Shown here: piece by piece, positions 42,712-53,517 of the stretch
Layout of the letters: each line of letters starts with the position of its first letter
How positions within the stretch are numbered: position 1 is the stretch's first letter
Assembly: GCA_023362775.1 (NCBI GenBank)
Contig: JALMGJ010000017.1
Coordinates: forward strand, 19,789,001-19,853,000
Direction: 5' to 3'
DNA: 64,000 bases
From: Charina bottae
Taxonomy: Eukaryota; Chordata; Lepidosauria; Squamata; Charinaidae
Notes under the pieces: model-generated
The model's database searches: none
The model's input: the letters and a program-made list of their open reading frames with translations, nothing else
What the model was told of the DNA's origin: nothing
Position numbers and translations under genes: made by a program

Positions 42712-44883
42712 TTAACGGTGAGTCCGTAAGTGGCTATAAAGGCCAATTCTGGATCCGCACAACCTCCCACAATGAGGGCATAGGTTTCCGGGTGGGAGAC
42801 GGTCATGATGAGGGTTTGCCTGACGTGCCTTCCTTTTAGCTCTCTTCTCCTTTTCGCCCTGTACTCGTGCTTCTTCAAAGTCCATAGCGCCATTAATAAA
42901 GGCTGTCCTCCAATTGAAACGCTCATGGGTTAGGGCTTCCCAGTTCTCAATGCTGATATTACATTTTTTTAAATTAGCTTTGAGAGTATCTTTGAATCTC
43001 TTTTGCTGTCCACCAATATTCCGTTTTCCATTCTTAAGTTGGGAGTAAAGTAGCTGCTTTGGAAGACGATGGTCAGGCATTCGTACAACATGACCGGTCC
43101 AGCGAAGTTGATGTTGGATGATCATTGTTTCAATGCTGGTGGTTTTCGCTTCTTCTAATACGCTAACATTAGTCCGCCTATCTTCCCAAGTAATTTGCAG
43201 AATTTTTCGGAGGCAGCGTTGATGGAATCTTTCAAGAAGTTGGAGGTGGTGTTTGTAGAGGGTCCATGTTTCACAGGCGTACAGAAGGGTTGGTAGTACA
43301 ATGGCTTTGTAAACAAGCATTTTGGTCTCCCTGCGAATGTCCCGATCCTCAAACACTCTACGCTTCATTCGGGAGAAAGCTACACTCGCAGAGCTCAGGC
43401 GATGCTGAATTTCAGCGTCGATGTCGGCTTTTGTTGATAGATGGCTGCCGAGATAAGAAAAGTGGTCGACATTTTCTAGTGACACACCTTTAAGCTGGAT
43501 TGATGGCGCTGCAGAGGGATTGGTTCGAACTTGCTGGTAAAGCACTTTGGTTTTTTTAATGTTAATCGAGAGGCCGAGTTTTTCATATGCTTCTGCAAAG
43601 ATGTTTAGGATAGTTTGAAGATCTTCCTCGGAGTGTGCACAGACTACGTTATCATCAGCATATTGAAGTTCTATAACAGAAGTTGCAGTTACCTTATTTT
43701 TTGCTTTCAGCCTACTAAGATTAAAAAGCTTTCCATCTGTTCGATATATAATGTCTACACCTGTAGGAAGTTTCTCTTCAACAAGGTGCATAATCATAGC
43801 GATGAAGATAGCGAATAAGGTTGGAGCAATAACACATCCCTGTTTAACGCCGGATTCCACTTTAAATGGATCGCTTTGAGAGCCATTGTTATTCAGGATT
43901 GTTGCCATCATGTCGTCATGGAGTAACCGCAAGATGTTCACAAATTTATCAGGGCATCCGATTTTCAGAAGGATGGTCCAGAGAGCAGTACGATTTACAG
44001 TATCAAAAGCTTTAGTTAGATCAATAAACGCCATGTACAGAGGGCGGTTTTGCTCCTTGCATTTTTCTTGAAGCTGTCGTGCAGTGAAGATCATATCCAC
44101 TGTTCCTCTGGAAGGGCGGAAGCCATTTTGCGTTTCAGGGAGGATGTCTTCTGATACAGATAGGAGACGGTTTGCGATGATCTTTGCCAGGATTTTGCCT
44201 GCTGTGGCTAGAAGGGAGATGCCTCGGTAGTTTCCACAGTCTGTTCTATCACCCTTTTTAAAGAGAGTGATAATTATGGCATCCCTAAAGTCTGCTGGAA
44301 TCTCCTCCCTCATCCAGATTTTTTCGATGAGCTTATGAAGTTGTTGTGTAAGTTCAGGCCCGCCTTCTTTAAAGACTTCAGCAGGAATCCCATCAGGTCC
44401 ACTAGCTTTGTTATTTTTCATTTGTTTAGTGGCTTTACTGACTTCCTCCAAACTAGGGGGTACTGCAAGCTCATTTCTTATTTGTTTTTGCGGGATTTGC
44501 AAGAAGACTTCGTCAGCCACAGTAGAGTGACGATTAAGGAGATTGCAGTAATGCTCTTTCCAGCGCAGTGCAATAGACTCTTTGTCCTTTAGAAGTTTAG
44601 CACCATCTACTGAGCGTAAGGGATTTGTACCATGGTTTGTTGGTCCATAGATGGCCTTTATGGCATTAAAAAAGCCCCGTGCATCATGAGCATCTGCAAA
44701 ATGTTGGTTTCTTATTCGAGTTTCTTGGAGTGCTGCTATATCAATATTAAAACGTCTCAGCTCCCTTGCAATAATGGCAGTCCTACGTTCAGGTCGTTCA
44801 CTATCCATATTGTCTTGCAGTGTCCGTATATTCCATGTTCCAAAATTCATGTGTTTTTTACGACCGCTAGATGGTGACCCCAC
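42712..44883 (-). CDS. Endonuclease-deleted LINE reverse transcriptase, 723 aa, open
   Basis: The first about 57 residues hold the endonuclease start (MNFGTWNIRTLQDN and RRFNIDIAALQETR). The frame then jumps directly to FADAHDARGFFNAIKAIYG, so nearly the whole endonuclease is deleted in frame. The RT follows: NNKASGPDGIPAEVFK, NYRGISLLATAGKILAKI, GFRPSRGTVDMIFTARQL, FIDLTKAFDTVNR, GVKQGCVIAP and YADD (43651-43662). After RT come LLYACETWTLYKHHLQLLER and QHQLRWTGHVVRMPD. The last 25 residues form a C2H2-like finger (CPHCGRLCGSRIGLYSHLRT, then H). There is no stop over 723 codons despite the deletion. It would need another protein's endonuclease to insert. Confidence 0.85.
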   Translation of the reverse strand: MGSPSSGRKKHMNFGTWNIRTLQDNMDSERPERRTAIIARELRRFNIDIAALQETRIRNQHFADAHDARGFFNAIKAIYGPTNHGTNPLRSVDGAKLLKDKESIALRWKEHYCNLLNRHSTVADEVFLQIPQKQIRNELAVPPSLEEVSKATKQMKNNKASGPDGIPAEVFKEGGPELTQQLHKLIEKIWMREEIPADFRDAIIITLFKKGDRTDCGNYRGISLLATAGKILAKIIANRLLSVSEDILPETQNGFRPSRGTVDMIFTARQLQEKCKEQNRPLYMAFIDLTKAFDTVNRTALWTILLKIGCPDKFVNILRLLHDDMMATILNNNGSQSDPFKVESGVKQGCVIAPTLFAIFIAMIMHLVEEKLPTGVDIIYRTDGKLFNLSRLKAKNKVTATSVIELQYADDNVVCAHSEEDLQTILNIFAEAYEKLGLSINIKKTKVLYQQVRTNPSAAPSIQLKGVSLENVDHFSYLGSHLSTKADIDAEIQHRLSSASVAFSRMKRRVFEDRDIRRETKMLVYKAIVLPTLLYACETWTLYKHHLQLLERFHQRCLRKILQITWEDRRTNVSVLEEAKTTSIETMIIQHQLRWTGHVVRMPDHRLPKQLLYSQLKNGKRNIGGQQKRFKDTLKANLKKCNISIENWEALTHERFNWRTAFINGAMDFEEARVQGEKEKRAKRKARQANPHHDRLPPGNLCPHCGRLCGSRIGLYSHLRTHR

Positions 44884-44934
44884 TGGTCGCGGTAATCCAG
44901 TCAGGGAGAAAATGAGAAAATCTCACTCGCTGGA

Positions 44935-45538
44935 TTGTCACCTTGTTGTGGTGAGTGGGCTTGTGTGTTCCCAATGAACCCTGTGAGCAAAGCCGTCGGG
45001 AGTCATGTACTCCTGGCAGGGTCACCCATGGCGGTAAGGTCCAGGGGGAGGAACCAGACAAAGAACGATCCAAGAAAGTCCTCAACGGCAGAACAGGCGG
45101 AAGATAACAAGGTGTATTGTTACAACGGCTGCGAAGGCGGATGAAGGCTGCAGCAGACAAAAGGTCACCAATCGTCATGGTATCCATGCCATTGGATTAG
45201 AGCCTTTTTCTGTGAAGGTTGTGTGCTGATCGTTGTGCACCGATCTCCACACATAAAACAAATTCACGCACAGGCGTCTTCCAACCACACCAAACCCAAA
45301 ACAACCAAAAGTCCCATGGCGATTGACGAATGGCAACGGGGGCAGGACTGTGAAATCCGGAAGCTCCTAGTCATGGATCAGCACATGGGCGGTGGATACG
45401 GATTCAGTCGCCCTGACTCAAGGATCGAGGCAGTTGAGTAGTTCGGCAGCTGTATCCACGACTGAGCAGCCCTATTTAGGATCCACTCTGCTCACCCCAT
45501 ATGGGGAGGGGGCTAGAAAAGGTGCCCTAAACATAGTC
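44935..45538 (+). repeat. LINE 5' leader in inverted orientation
   Basis: Its bases align as the reverse complement of the leader in copy 2. The junction lies near gagaaaatgag (44910-44935). The outer end reads catagtctgacagact, overlapping the target duplication in a small palindrome, which points to priming of second-strand cDNA from the cut target. Confidence 0.75.
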
Positions 45539-45549
45539 TGACAGACTCT

Positions 45550-47880
45550 AAGAGACATATAACAGAGGACAAATAGAGAATAAAAACAAAGAAAAATATA
45601 CAATGAGAAAGAAACCCCTAAGTGTCCACCAGAAGCATTCAATTTGATTTCTGTATTTTTGAGTATTTTATTTTTTTATTTATTGTTTGATTTATATCAC
45701 CGCCCATCTCCCCCCACAAGGGGACTCTTATTGTTGCATTTTGTAAGCCTCCCAGAGTCATAATAGATTGGGGTGGCCTATAACTTTATTAAATACAGAA
45801 ATAAATGCCTAAATAAATTTCAGTTAAAAGGATATTGAAACACAGTTGTTTTGATGGAGTTATGGAATGCCAAGAGGGAAGGGGTTGGCTGAATCTCTCG
45901 GGGCAAGGAATTCCAGCGTACTATTACCTGCCTCTGGCGTAATCTGTTGACTGTATGCTGGACGGAATGACAATAAAATGTTGGATTGGAGTAGATCCAA
46001 AACTTTATGGGAATGCTAATTCTTTCTTTGATGCACTCCCCCCCTACTCCCTGTTTGCTTACTTACTTACTCTTCAAGCAAGCAGGTTGTGGGAAAGGGT
46101 AAGGTATATACCTTATTAGAGGTATGAACTGATCTCTGACAGAGGCATGTAAATTGCTCATCACCGCCTTATCACAAGTGAGTCAGAACATAATCTGAAT
46201 CCATTTACATGTCTGAAAGCATGTGTTGAAGTAGGGTTTTACAAATCCACCTGTAGCCATTGATGCAATTGACAGTTTAAACCTCCCCTTCTGAGTGCAA
46301 TCCTTTGTGCAAATAAAAAGCTGTCCTTTAGCTTCGAAAATAGAAGGGAGTGAAATATTTGGATGTAAAAGGGGAAGTGGGACAAGGCAGAATTGGAAAG
46401 GTGGGGGCATAAACAAGATGGGGGGAAAGGTAGACAAGGAACCTGAGAAATATTCCTAGTCCTGTAATGATAGTTAGGATTTGAGACCAGCAAGGTCCTA
46501 CATGTACTGATTTTATATCATGGATTTGATGCAGGCACACATTTTGAGTTCATACACTTGCATAGGCCAGACTGCTTGTTATTTGGATAGAAAAATCAGT
46601 TTCCAAGATCTAGGAAAATTGATTAGCAGCTGCTATCAAAGTGAAGACAAATCACTTTCTGCCTTGTAACACAAGAATGGAATAGCCAGGGGCTTCTAAA
46701 TTTATTATTCCACTTGCTGAAGAGTCACTTCTTTCTCCTATTAGCCTTGTGAAATTATGAAGAGATGCCAATGGCAGCTCTATATTTTCCTGTACAAGGT
46801 ACTGCTGGCAGAGAAGGAGGAAACCAAACCAATAGCTATGGAAAAGATTTACAGCTGCTGACTCCACACCATAAGTCAACACTGAATAATTAAAAGACTT
46901 GTAATTAAAGGCTAATTTAGTATTGATTGTATCCTAGAGCAAGGGGGCAGCAAGCTCAGTGTTCTTGGATTGCCCTGATCAAATGTCCTCAACTGCGAAG
47001 CCAAAATGCAGACATCCCAGGTAGCTGATAGCATTTTCCCTGCATTGCCCCCTTTCCCTGCAGCCCACAAGTGTTTTAACAGATAGATCTATGGGATTAT
47101 ATTTAGAAGATATTAGGATGGCCAGTTTGAAATATGGGATGTATCCCCTTGGGACTATCAGAGCACAGAATGTAAATCTCAGGTTAATTTGTGTGTAGGC
47201 TGTTGTGAAGATAGACCAATGGTTTGTGTTTTCTGTATTTCAATAGCCAAAATTTCTCAGGAAATCTGTGCAATGGCTTGACGCACGGTCTGGGATATGG
47301 AGGCAAGGGGGGATGATTCTAAAATAAAAAAAGACAAACCAGGCAAATCTGAAATACTTGCACTATTCATGTCAGTCAGAGGATGTCTGTGGTCTTCCAC
47401 CAATGGTCGGCCAAAAACATTCTGCTGTTCTGTCATTATTAGCAACACACCAGTTCCATTGGCTTTCCTATATACTTTGGTCATATGAGACTCTGTTAGG
47501 CAAATGGCTTCAGAAGAAAGAATCAAGAAATTAATTCTTACTGGAGGATGCCTGATAAAGTTTGGTAGAGTTCATACAATGTGTTGATCTGGGTTAACAA
47601 ACCACAATTGCTGGTTATTTCCCAGCAAACCTCAGTGCAGGTAGGTTTTGAGGAAAGTACAAAAACCCAACCCAATCTTTGGGGGTAACATTGTTTGGGC
47701 TGGAAAAAATCCAGTAGGCTCCATGATTCTGTATGGCATTGGGGCGGGGGGGGGGGGGGTTATTCTACTTATAATATTAGGGTCATAGTAAAATATTTTA
47801 TCACCACTTCAGAGATAACAAAGCTGTGAATCTCTTTTAATTGGAAATCTCTGAGCCAGTCTCTTATGTACATTCTCAGC
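45550..47880. other. Mostly unannotated sequence
   Basis: 45660-45730 is an antisense L2 3' tail (atttatatcaccgcccatct), and 45735-45825 resembles a sense LINE tail. A G run is at 47743-47758. The remainder shows nothing recognisable. Confidence 0.45.
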
Positions 47881-47944
47881 AGATGGAATATCATCACTGG
47901 CGATCACTCGTAGCCGAGTAAGATTGTCTTCCAAAGGTAAAATT

Positions 47945-49115
47945 TTAACAGTGGATCCGTAAGTGGCTATAAAGGCCAATTCTGGATCCGCACAACCTCC
48001 CACAGTGAGGGCATAGGTTTCCGGGTGGGAGACGGTCATGATGAGGGTTTGCCTGACGTGCCTTCCTTTTAGCTCTTTTCTCCCTTTCGCCCTGTACTCG
48101 TGCTTCTTCAAAGTCCATAGCGCCATTAATAAAGGATGACCTCCAATTGAAACGCTCATGAGTTAGGGCTTCCCAGTTCTCAATGCTGATATTACATTTT
48201 TTTAAATTAGCTTTGAGAGTATCTTTGAATCTCTTTTGCTGTCCACCAATATTCCGTTTTCCATTCTTAAGTTGGGAGTAAAGTAGCTGCTTTGGAAGAC
48301 GATGGTCAGGCATTCGAACAACATGACCGGTCCAGCGAAGTTGATGTTGGATGATCATTGTTTCAATGCTGGTGGTTTTTGCTTCTTCTAATACGCTAAC
48401 ATGAGTCCGCCTATCTTCCCAAGTAATTTGCAGAATTTTTTGGAGGAAGCATTGATGGAAACTTTCAAGAAGTTGGAGGTGGCGTTTGTAGAGGGTCCAT
48501 GTTTCACAGGCATACAGAAGGGTTGGTAGTACAATGGCTTTGTAAACAAGCATTTTGGTCTCCCTGCGAATGTCCCGATCCTCAAACACTCTACGCTTCA
48601 TTCGGGAGAAAGCTACACTCGCAGAGCTCAGGCGATGCTGAATTTCAGCGTCGATGTTGGCTTTTGTAGATAGATGGCTGCCGAGATAAGAAAAGTGGTC
48701 AACATTTTCTAGTGACACACCTTTAAGCTGGATCGATGGAGCTGTGGAGGGATTGGTTCAAACTTGCTGGTAAAGCACTTTGGTTTTTTTAATGTTAATC
48801 GAGAGGCCGAGCTTTTCATATGCTTCTGCAAAGATGTTTAGGATATTTTGAAGATCTTCCTCGGAGTGTGCACAGACTATCTTATCATCAGCATATTGAA
48901 GTTCTATAACAGAAGTTGTAATTACCTTATTTTTTGCTTTCAGCCTACTAAGATTAAAAAGCTTTCCATCTGTTCGATATATAATTTCTACACCAGTAGG
49001 AAGTTTCTCTTCAACAAGATGTATAATCATAGCGATGAAGATAGCGAATAAGGTTGGAGCAATAACACATCCTTGTTTAACACCGGATTCCACTTTAAAT
49101 GGATCACTTTGAGAG
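47945..49115 (-). pseudogene. RT C-terminal half of RTE-like copy 2
   Basis: From 49093 the minus strand reads GVKQGCVIAPTLFAIFIAMI, then YADD near 48885-48896, and KKTKVLYQQV. After a stop near 48757 the same region continues from 48718 (LENVDHFSYLGSHLSTKA) through QHQLRWTGHVVRMPD to the C2H2-like finger ending SHLRIHC. It matches copy 1 closely, with scattered substitutions; the last finger residue region is changed. Not functional because the upstream RT is interrupted. Confidence 0.85.
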
Positions 49116-49126
49116 CCATTGTTATT

Positions 49127-49173
<47 letters not shown>

Positions 49174-51540
49174 TGCTTCAATTTTTATACCGCCCCATCT
49201 CCCCACCCATCTCCCCACAAGGGAACTCTGGGCGGTTTACAGGATACAACAATTAAAATTTAACAGTTAAAACAGCATAATAAAATACTCTCATATAATA
49301 AAATTAAATATAAAATCCAAGATGTGATGGTTTGATGTTTAGATGTTTAAAAGGGCCCTATGGCACCAGCCATCCCCAAGAGGAATTATTCCCCCGCCCC
49401 CCACGCAAGGTGGCAGAACCAGGTCTTTAAGTTCTTTCTGAAGGCCGGGAGTGATGAGGCCTGCCTCACCTCCGGGGGTAGCATATTCCAAAGGGTGAGC
49501 GCCACTACCGAGAAGGCACACCTCCTAGACCCCGTCAGGTGACATTCCTTTATGGACGGGATCCGCAGCATGCCCTCTCTGAATGACCGAGTGGGACGGT
49601 TCGACGTTATGGGGATGAGAGGGTCCCTCAGGTAACCTGGCCCCATGCCATGTAGGGCTTTAAAGGTGATAACCAACACCTTGAATTGGACCCGGAAGCA
49701 CACAGGCACCCAGTGCAGCTGTCGCAGCAGAGGTGTCACATGCGCTGATCTTGGCGCACCAATAACTGCACGAGCAGCCGCATTCTGGACCAATTGAAGC
49801 TTCCGGATACTCTTCAAGGGTAGCCCCATGTAGAGCGCATTGCAATAGTCTATATGGGAGATGACCAGGCCATGAGTGACTGTACGGAGGGCTTCCCGAT
49901 CCAGGAAAGGGCGTAACTGACGCACAACGCGAAGTTGTGCAAAAGCCCTTCTGGCCACGGCTACCACCTGCTGTTCGAGCAGGAGCCGTGAGTCCAGAAG
50001 AACCCCCAGATTACGCACTTGGTCTGAATGGGGTAGTGCAACCCCATCCAGAACTAAAGATGATAACTTCCTGGATCCACAGGAGCCATCTATCCACAGC
50101 CACTCCGTCTTACCAGGGTTCAGTTGAAGCCTGTTATTCCCCATCCAGACCCCCACAGCCTCCAGGCACTGAGAAAGGGTAGCCACTGCATCACTTACCT
50201 CACCAGGGATGGAGATATATAATTGAGTATCGTCTGCATATTGATTGTACCTCATCCCATGGTGACGGATGATATCACCCAGCGGTTTCATGTAGATGTT
50301 AAATAGGAGAGGGGAGAGAACCGAACCCTGCGGTACCCCACAGACGGGGTGAGGTTCGGATCTCTCATCTCCTATTACCACCGATTGGGAACGGCCCCGG
50401 AGGAAGGAGGTGAACCAGCGCAGAACTACGCCTCCCACCCCCAACTCCCTGAGCCGTCCCAAAAGGATACCATGGTCGATGGTATCGAATGCCGCTGAGA
50501 GGTCAAGAAGAGCTAGGATGGATGCACTCCCTCCATCCCGCTCCCACCAGAGATCATCTGTAAGCACGACCAATGCAGTTTCCACCCCATATCCCGGCCT
50601 GAATCCTGACTGAAAGGGGTCCAGATAATCCGTATCATCCAGGATCCTCTGGAGTTGCAACGCCACTGCTTTCTCAACCACCTTCCCTAAAAAGGGGAGG
50701 TGGGAGACAGGACGAAAATTGTCCAATATAGTAGGGTCCAGTGATGGTTTCTTGAGGAGGGGGTGCACCAGAGCCTCTTTAAAAGCAGCTGGGAACACCC
50801 CCTCCCCCAGAGATGTATTAACCACCACCTGGACCCAACCACATGTCACCTCCCGGTCTGCCTGTACCAGCCAGGAAGGGCATGGGTCCAGATGACATGT
50901 GGTGGCCCTTACAACCCAAAGGATCCTGTCCACTTCCTTAGGTCCAACAGGATCGAACTGTTCCCAGATAACCGGGCAAAGACGTTCCCTCGGCATCTCC
51001 CCAGACTGTGCTACACGCTTAGAGTCCAACTTAGACCGAATCTGAGCAACTTTATCCTGCAGATGCTCAGAAAATTCTTCCGCACGGCCCTGTAGGTGGG
51101 TCACGGACTCCACCTTGCCCAAAAGAGATCTTGTTATCTTAAACAGGGCCGTCGGGCGGCATTCTGCGGATGCAATAGGAGCGGAGAAATATTGACGTTT
51201 CGCCGCTCTTACCACCACAAGGTAGGTCTTAACAGCGACTCTAGCTTGTGTTCGGTCAGATTCAGTCTTTGTCTTTCTCCAGCGGCGCTCTAGGCGTCTC
51301 TTAACCCTCTTCAAGACCCTCAACTCCTCTGTATACCAAGGGGAGTATCAGGTCAAGTGTGGCAAGAGAGGCCGCATAGGCGCGATCCTGTCCAAGGCCC
51401 CGGCCGCCTCCCTATTCCAGGCTGCGGCCAGGACCTCCGCTGGAGCGTGCAGTAGATCGTGAGGTACAACTCCCAGCTCCCTCTGAAACCCTATTGGGTC
51501 CATTAGTCGCCGGGGGCGGACCAATCGACTGGGTCCTGCC
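49127..51540 (-). mobile_element. L2-type LINE inserted in RTE-like copy 2
   Basis: Copy 1 has gccattgttattcagg where this copy has gttatt, the L2, then ttattcagg, giving a 5-bp duplication ttatt (49122-49126 and 51541-51545). The 3' end is a (TTTA)n run at 49127-49173 (antisense), then the L2 3' UTR with ctgggcggtttac. The 5' end is truncated before the endonuclease. Confidence 0.88.
49386..51323 (-). pseudogene. L2 reverse transcriptase, about 645 codons open, endonuclease absent
   Basis: L2-clade RT with blocks PLLKKPSLDPTILDNFRPVS, FQSGFRPGYGVETALVVLTD, LLDLSAAFDTIDHGILLGRL, GVPQGSVLSPLLFNIYMKPL and YADD (50229-50240), then SRLLLEQQVVAVARRAFAQL, HIDYCNALYMGLPLKSIRKL and HVTPLLRQLHWVPVCFRVQF. 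The frame is open from 51323 to the stop at 49386. The same frame extends upstream beyond one TGA (51346-51348) to the 5' truncation near 51540. The endonuclease is missing because of truncation, so the element cannot move by itself. The RT is unusually well preserved, which suggests a recent insertion. Confidence 0.87.
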
Positions 51541-51925
51541 TTATTCAGGATTGTTGCCATCATGTCGTCATGGAGTAGCCGCAAGATGTTCACAAATTTA
51601 TCAGGGCATCCGATTTTCAGAAGGATGGTCCAGAGAGCAGCACGATTTACAGTATCAAAAGCTTTAGTCAGATCAATAAACGCCATGTACAGAGGGCGGT
51701 TTTGCTCCTTGCATTTTTCTTGAAGCTGTTCAGGCAGTCCTTTCCAAAAGAAGGTATAACCTCCTTTTTCTTCCTTCAACTGTCCTTCTCCTGCTCTTCG
51801 AGCATCTTGGAGTGCTGCTATATCAATATTAAAACGTCTCAGCTCTCTTGCAATAATGGCAGTCCTACGTTCAGGTCGTTCACTATCCATATTGTCTTGC
51901 AGTGTCCGTATATTCCATGTTCCAA
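51541..51925 (-). pseudogene. Endonuclease start joined to mid-RT of RTE-like copy 2
   Basis: Reading down from 51890: RRTAIIARELRRFNIDIAAL, then GYTFFWKGLP of the endonuclease, fused in frame to QLQEKCKEQNRPLYMAFIDL of the RT and on to ILRLLHDDMMATILN. The rest of the endonuclease and the first RT blocks are deleted. Copy 1 keeps those RT blocks but lacks GYTFFWKGLP, so the two deletions are independent. Confidence 0.82.
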
Positions 51926-51930
51926 AATTC

Positions 51931-52325
51931 TGTTAAAGTTATTTGGTAAAGTTATTCTATGCAGAATCAAACGCATGGCATTTCCTACACTTTGAATCTG
52001 GCCTGAAAGTGGAAAATTCCAAGCCCCTCTGTTGCAAGCACGTTTCCATAACAAAGTAGCTCGTAAATAACAGGTGTTGCTGTTCATCTAGCCAAAACAA
52101 AAACCTTATCAGTCCTGTTCCCATGAGAATAGAATCTCGAGGGGAAGCCAATATGCAACACCGCCACCCAATGACGGTTTATAGTAAGTACAACTGTTGC
52201 TAAAATGTTAACCTGAAACGTAACCTTAGTCCATATTAACCAATCAGAATTCTGAACCATGGGTATAATTCAGCTATGAACCATGGGTATTCTCTCACTT
52301 ATGTTCTTCCTATGCTACTTCTATG
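51931..52325 (+). repeat. Truncated 5' LTR of copia 2
   Basis: It matches 55348-55742 with few differences up to cttctatg. It then joins antisense integrase sequence. Confidence 0.9.
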
Positions 52326-53046
52326 CAACAAACTCCTTAAAGCGAGCAAAAGCCTCCGCTTTAGATTTGAGCAAATAACAAAACGTATAGCGAGTATGGT
52401 CATCCACCAAATGGAACATGAAACGTGCCCCCCCTTCACTAGGAGCATTGGGGCTGGCTAAGTCTCCATGAACCAACTGAAAAGGCCTAGTTGACACCCT
52501 GCCACTTTTCCTAGCAACAGGAGCAGCCTTAATTTTGGATTGTTTGCACACAGTACAATCAAGAAAGTCATCACACTTTTTGGATCCTAGTTCAGGATAC
52601 ACCTTGGCCATTTGGGACAAACTTCCCCACCCGGGATGTCCCAGAACTCTGTGATAATAGTGAATGCATTTGTTATGTGGGGGAACATTGGAAATACAAT
52701 TTCCTGACACAATCCCCTGCTTAGGAAGCATTTCATACAATTGATTCACTAACTTCCCTCTAGCACATTCAATCCCATCTTTTTCAATAGAACATCCAGT
52801 ACCCTTGAACACAACAGTGTATCCAGATTTCACCAGGGCTGGAACGCTAAGGAGGGAAAAGTCAAGTGTAGGAACACACAACACATTTTGTACATTTATC
52901 CCCAAACAAAGAATGTATACTTCACCCTGAAAAGACACATCAGCCATGGATCCATCAGCTAAAGCAACCTGTTGGATTTTAGGCCTGTCCTTTGTCAATA
53001 GCAACTGTTCATTGTTGACAATGATTTGGCTACACGCTGAGTCCAA
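52326..53046 (-). pseudogene. Inverted copia protease and integrase N-terminal part
   Basis: The minus strand reads LDSACSQIIVNNEQ, the protease active-site block (DSA in place of DSG/DTG-A spacing), then GAG-pre-integrase (NVLCVPTLDFSLLSVPALVK), the HHCC module (YHRVLGHPGWGSLSQMAKVY, then CTVCKQSKIK), and the integrase core start (FQLVHGDLASPN, then LVDDHTRYTFCYLLKSKAEA). It ends abruptly at RFKEFVA, where it meets the truncated LTR. The frame is open throughout this part. Confidence 0.87.
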
Positions 53047-53490
53047 AAGCTAAGTCTCTGGGGAACGTCTACTCACAGCCGTGAGCAAAGCAGACACTTG
53101 GGTATGTTGTCTAGGTGGTTGTTTCCCCTTCTTTCGTACGAACCTCTTTCCACTGGCTCCACCAGCTGGGCGAGGTGGCTGGGGACAGTCTCTCATGAAG
53201 TGTTGGGTCGAGTTGCACCGGTAGCATCTCCTTACAGCACACGCAGCCTCTGTTCCAGCTGGAAAACGCTGTGCAGAAGTCTCAGGAACAGCAACAGACG
53301 GCTTAACCTGCATCTTCTCCAGGTCACGAGCTTGCTGGATTTCTTGCAGCCGATTTGTAAGATAATCCACAGTAAGGTCTTGGGGCCTCAACGTCTGAGT
53401 TGCCTTGATGAGCATGTCAAAGCTCTTGTCCAGGCTTGACAGGATGACACAAGCTCTCTGGGTATCAGGGATGGACAACAACCAGTTCAG
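53047..53490 (-). pseudogene. Inverted copia Gag C-terminal part
   Basis: A single stop at 53047-53049 separates it from the protease, in the same frame. It holds a Gag helical segment (QRACVILSSLDKSFDMLIKA, then LTVDYLTNRLQEIQQ) and a CCHC knuckle (CYRCNSTQHFMRDC). The Gag N-terminus is missing at the inversion breakpoint near 53490-53517. Confidence 0.85.
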
Positions 53491-53517
53491 CTGCCTTCTG
53501 GTTCCCAGTCTCCTAGT

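Larger units (their letters stand above)
42653..45538 (-). mobile_element. RTE-superfamily LINE (not BovB), copy 1, with inverted 5' leader
   Basis: An exact 11-bp duplication, tgacagactct, flanks it (42642-42652 and 45539-45549), so this is one insertion event of 2,886 bp. The 3' end carries a short (gat)n tail. The ORF resembles BovB in its post-RT region and starts with an RTE-like endonuclease block, but it has a C-terminal zinc finger that BovB lacks. The outermost about 600 bp (44935-45538) are inverted relative to the homologous leader of copy 2 (55992-56679). RTEX-like is my best guess for the clade. Confidence 0.82.
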
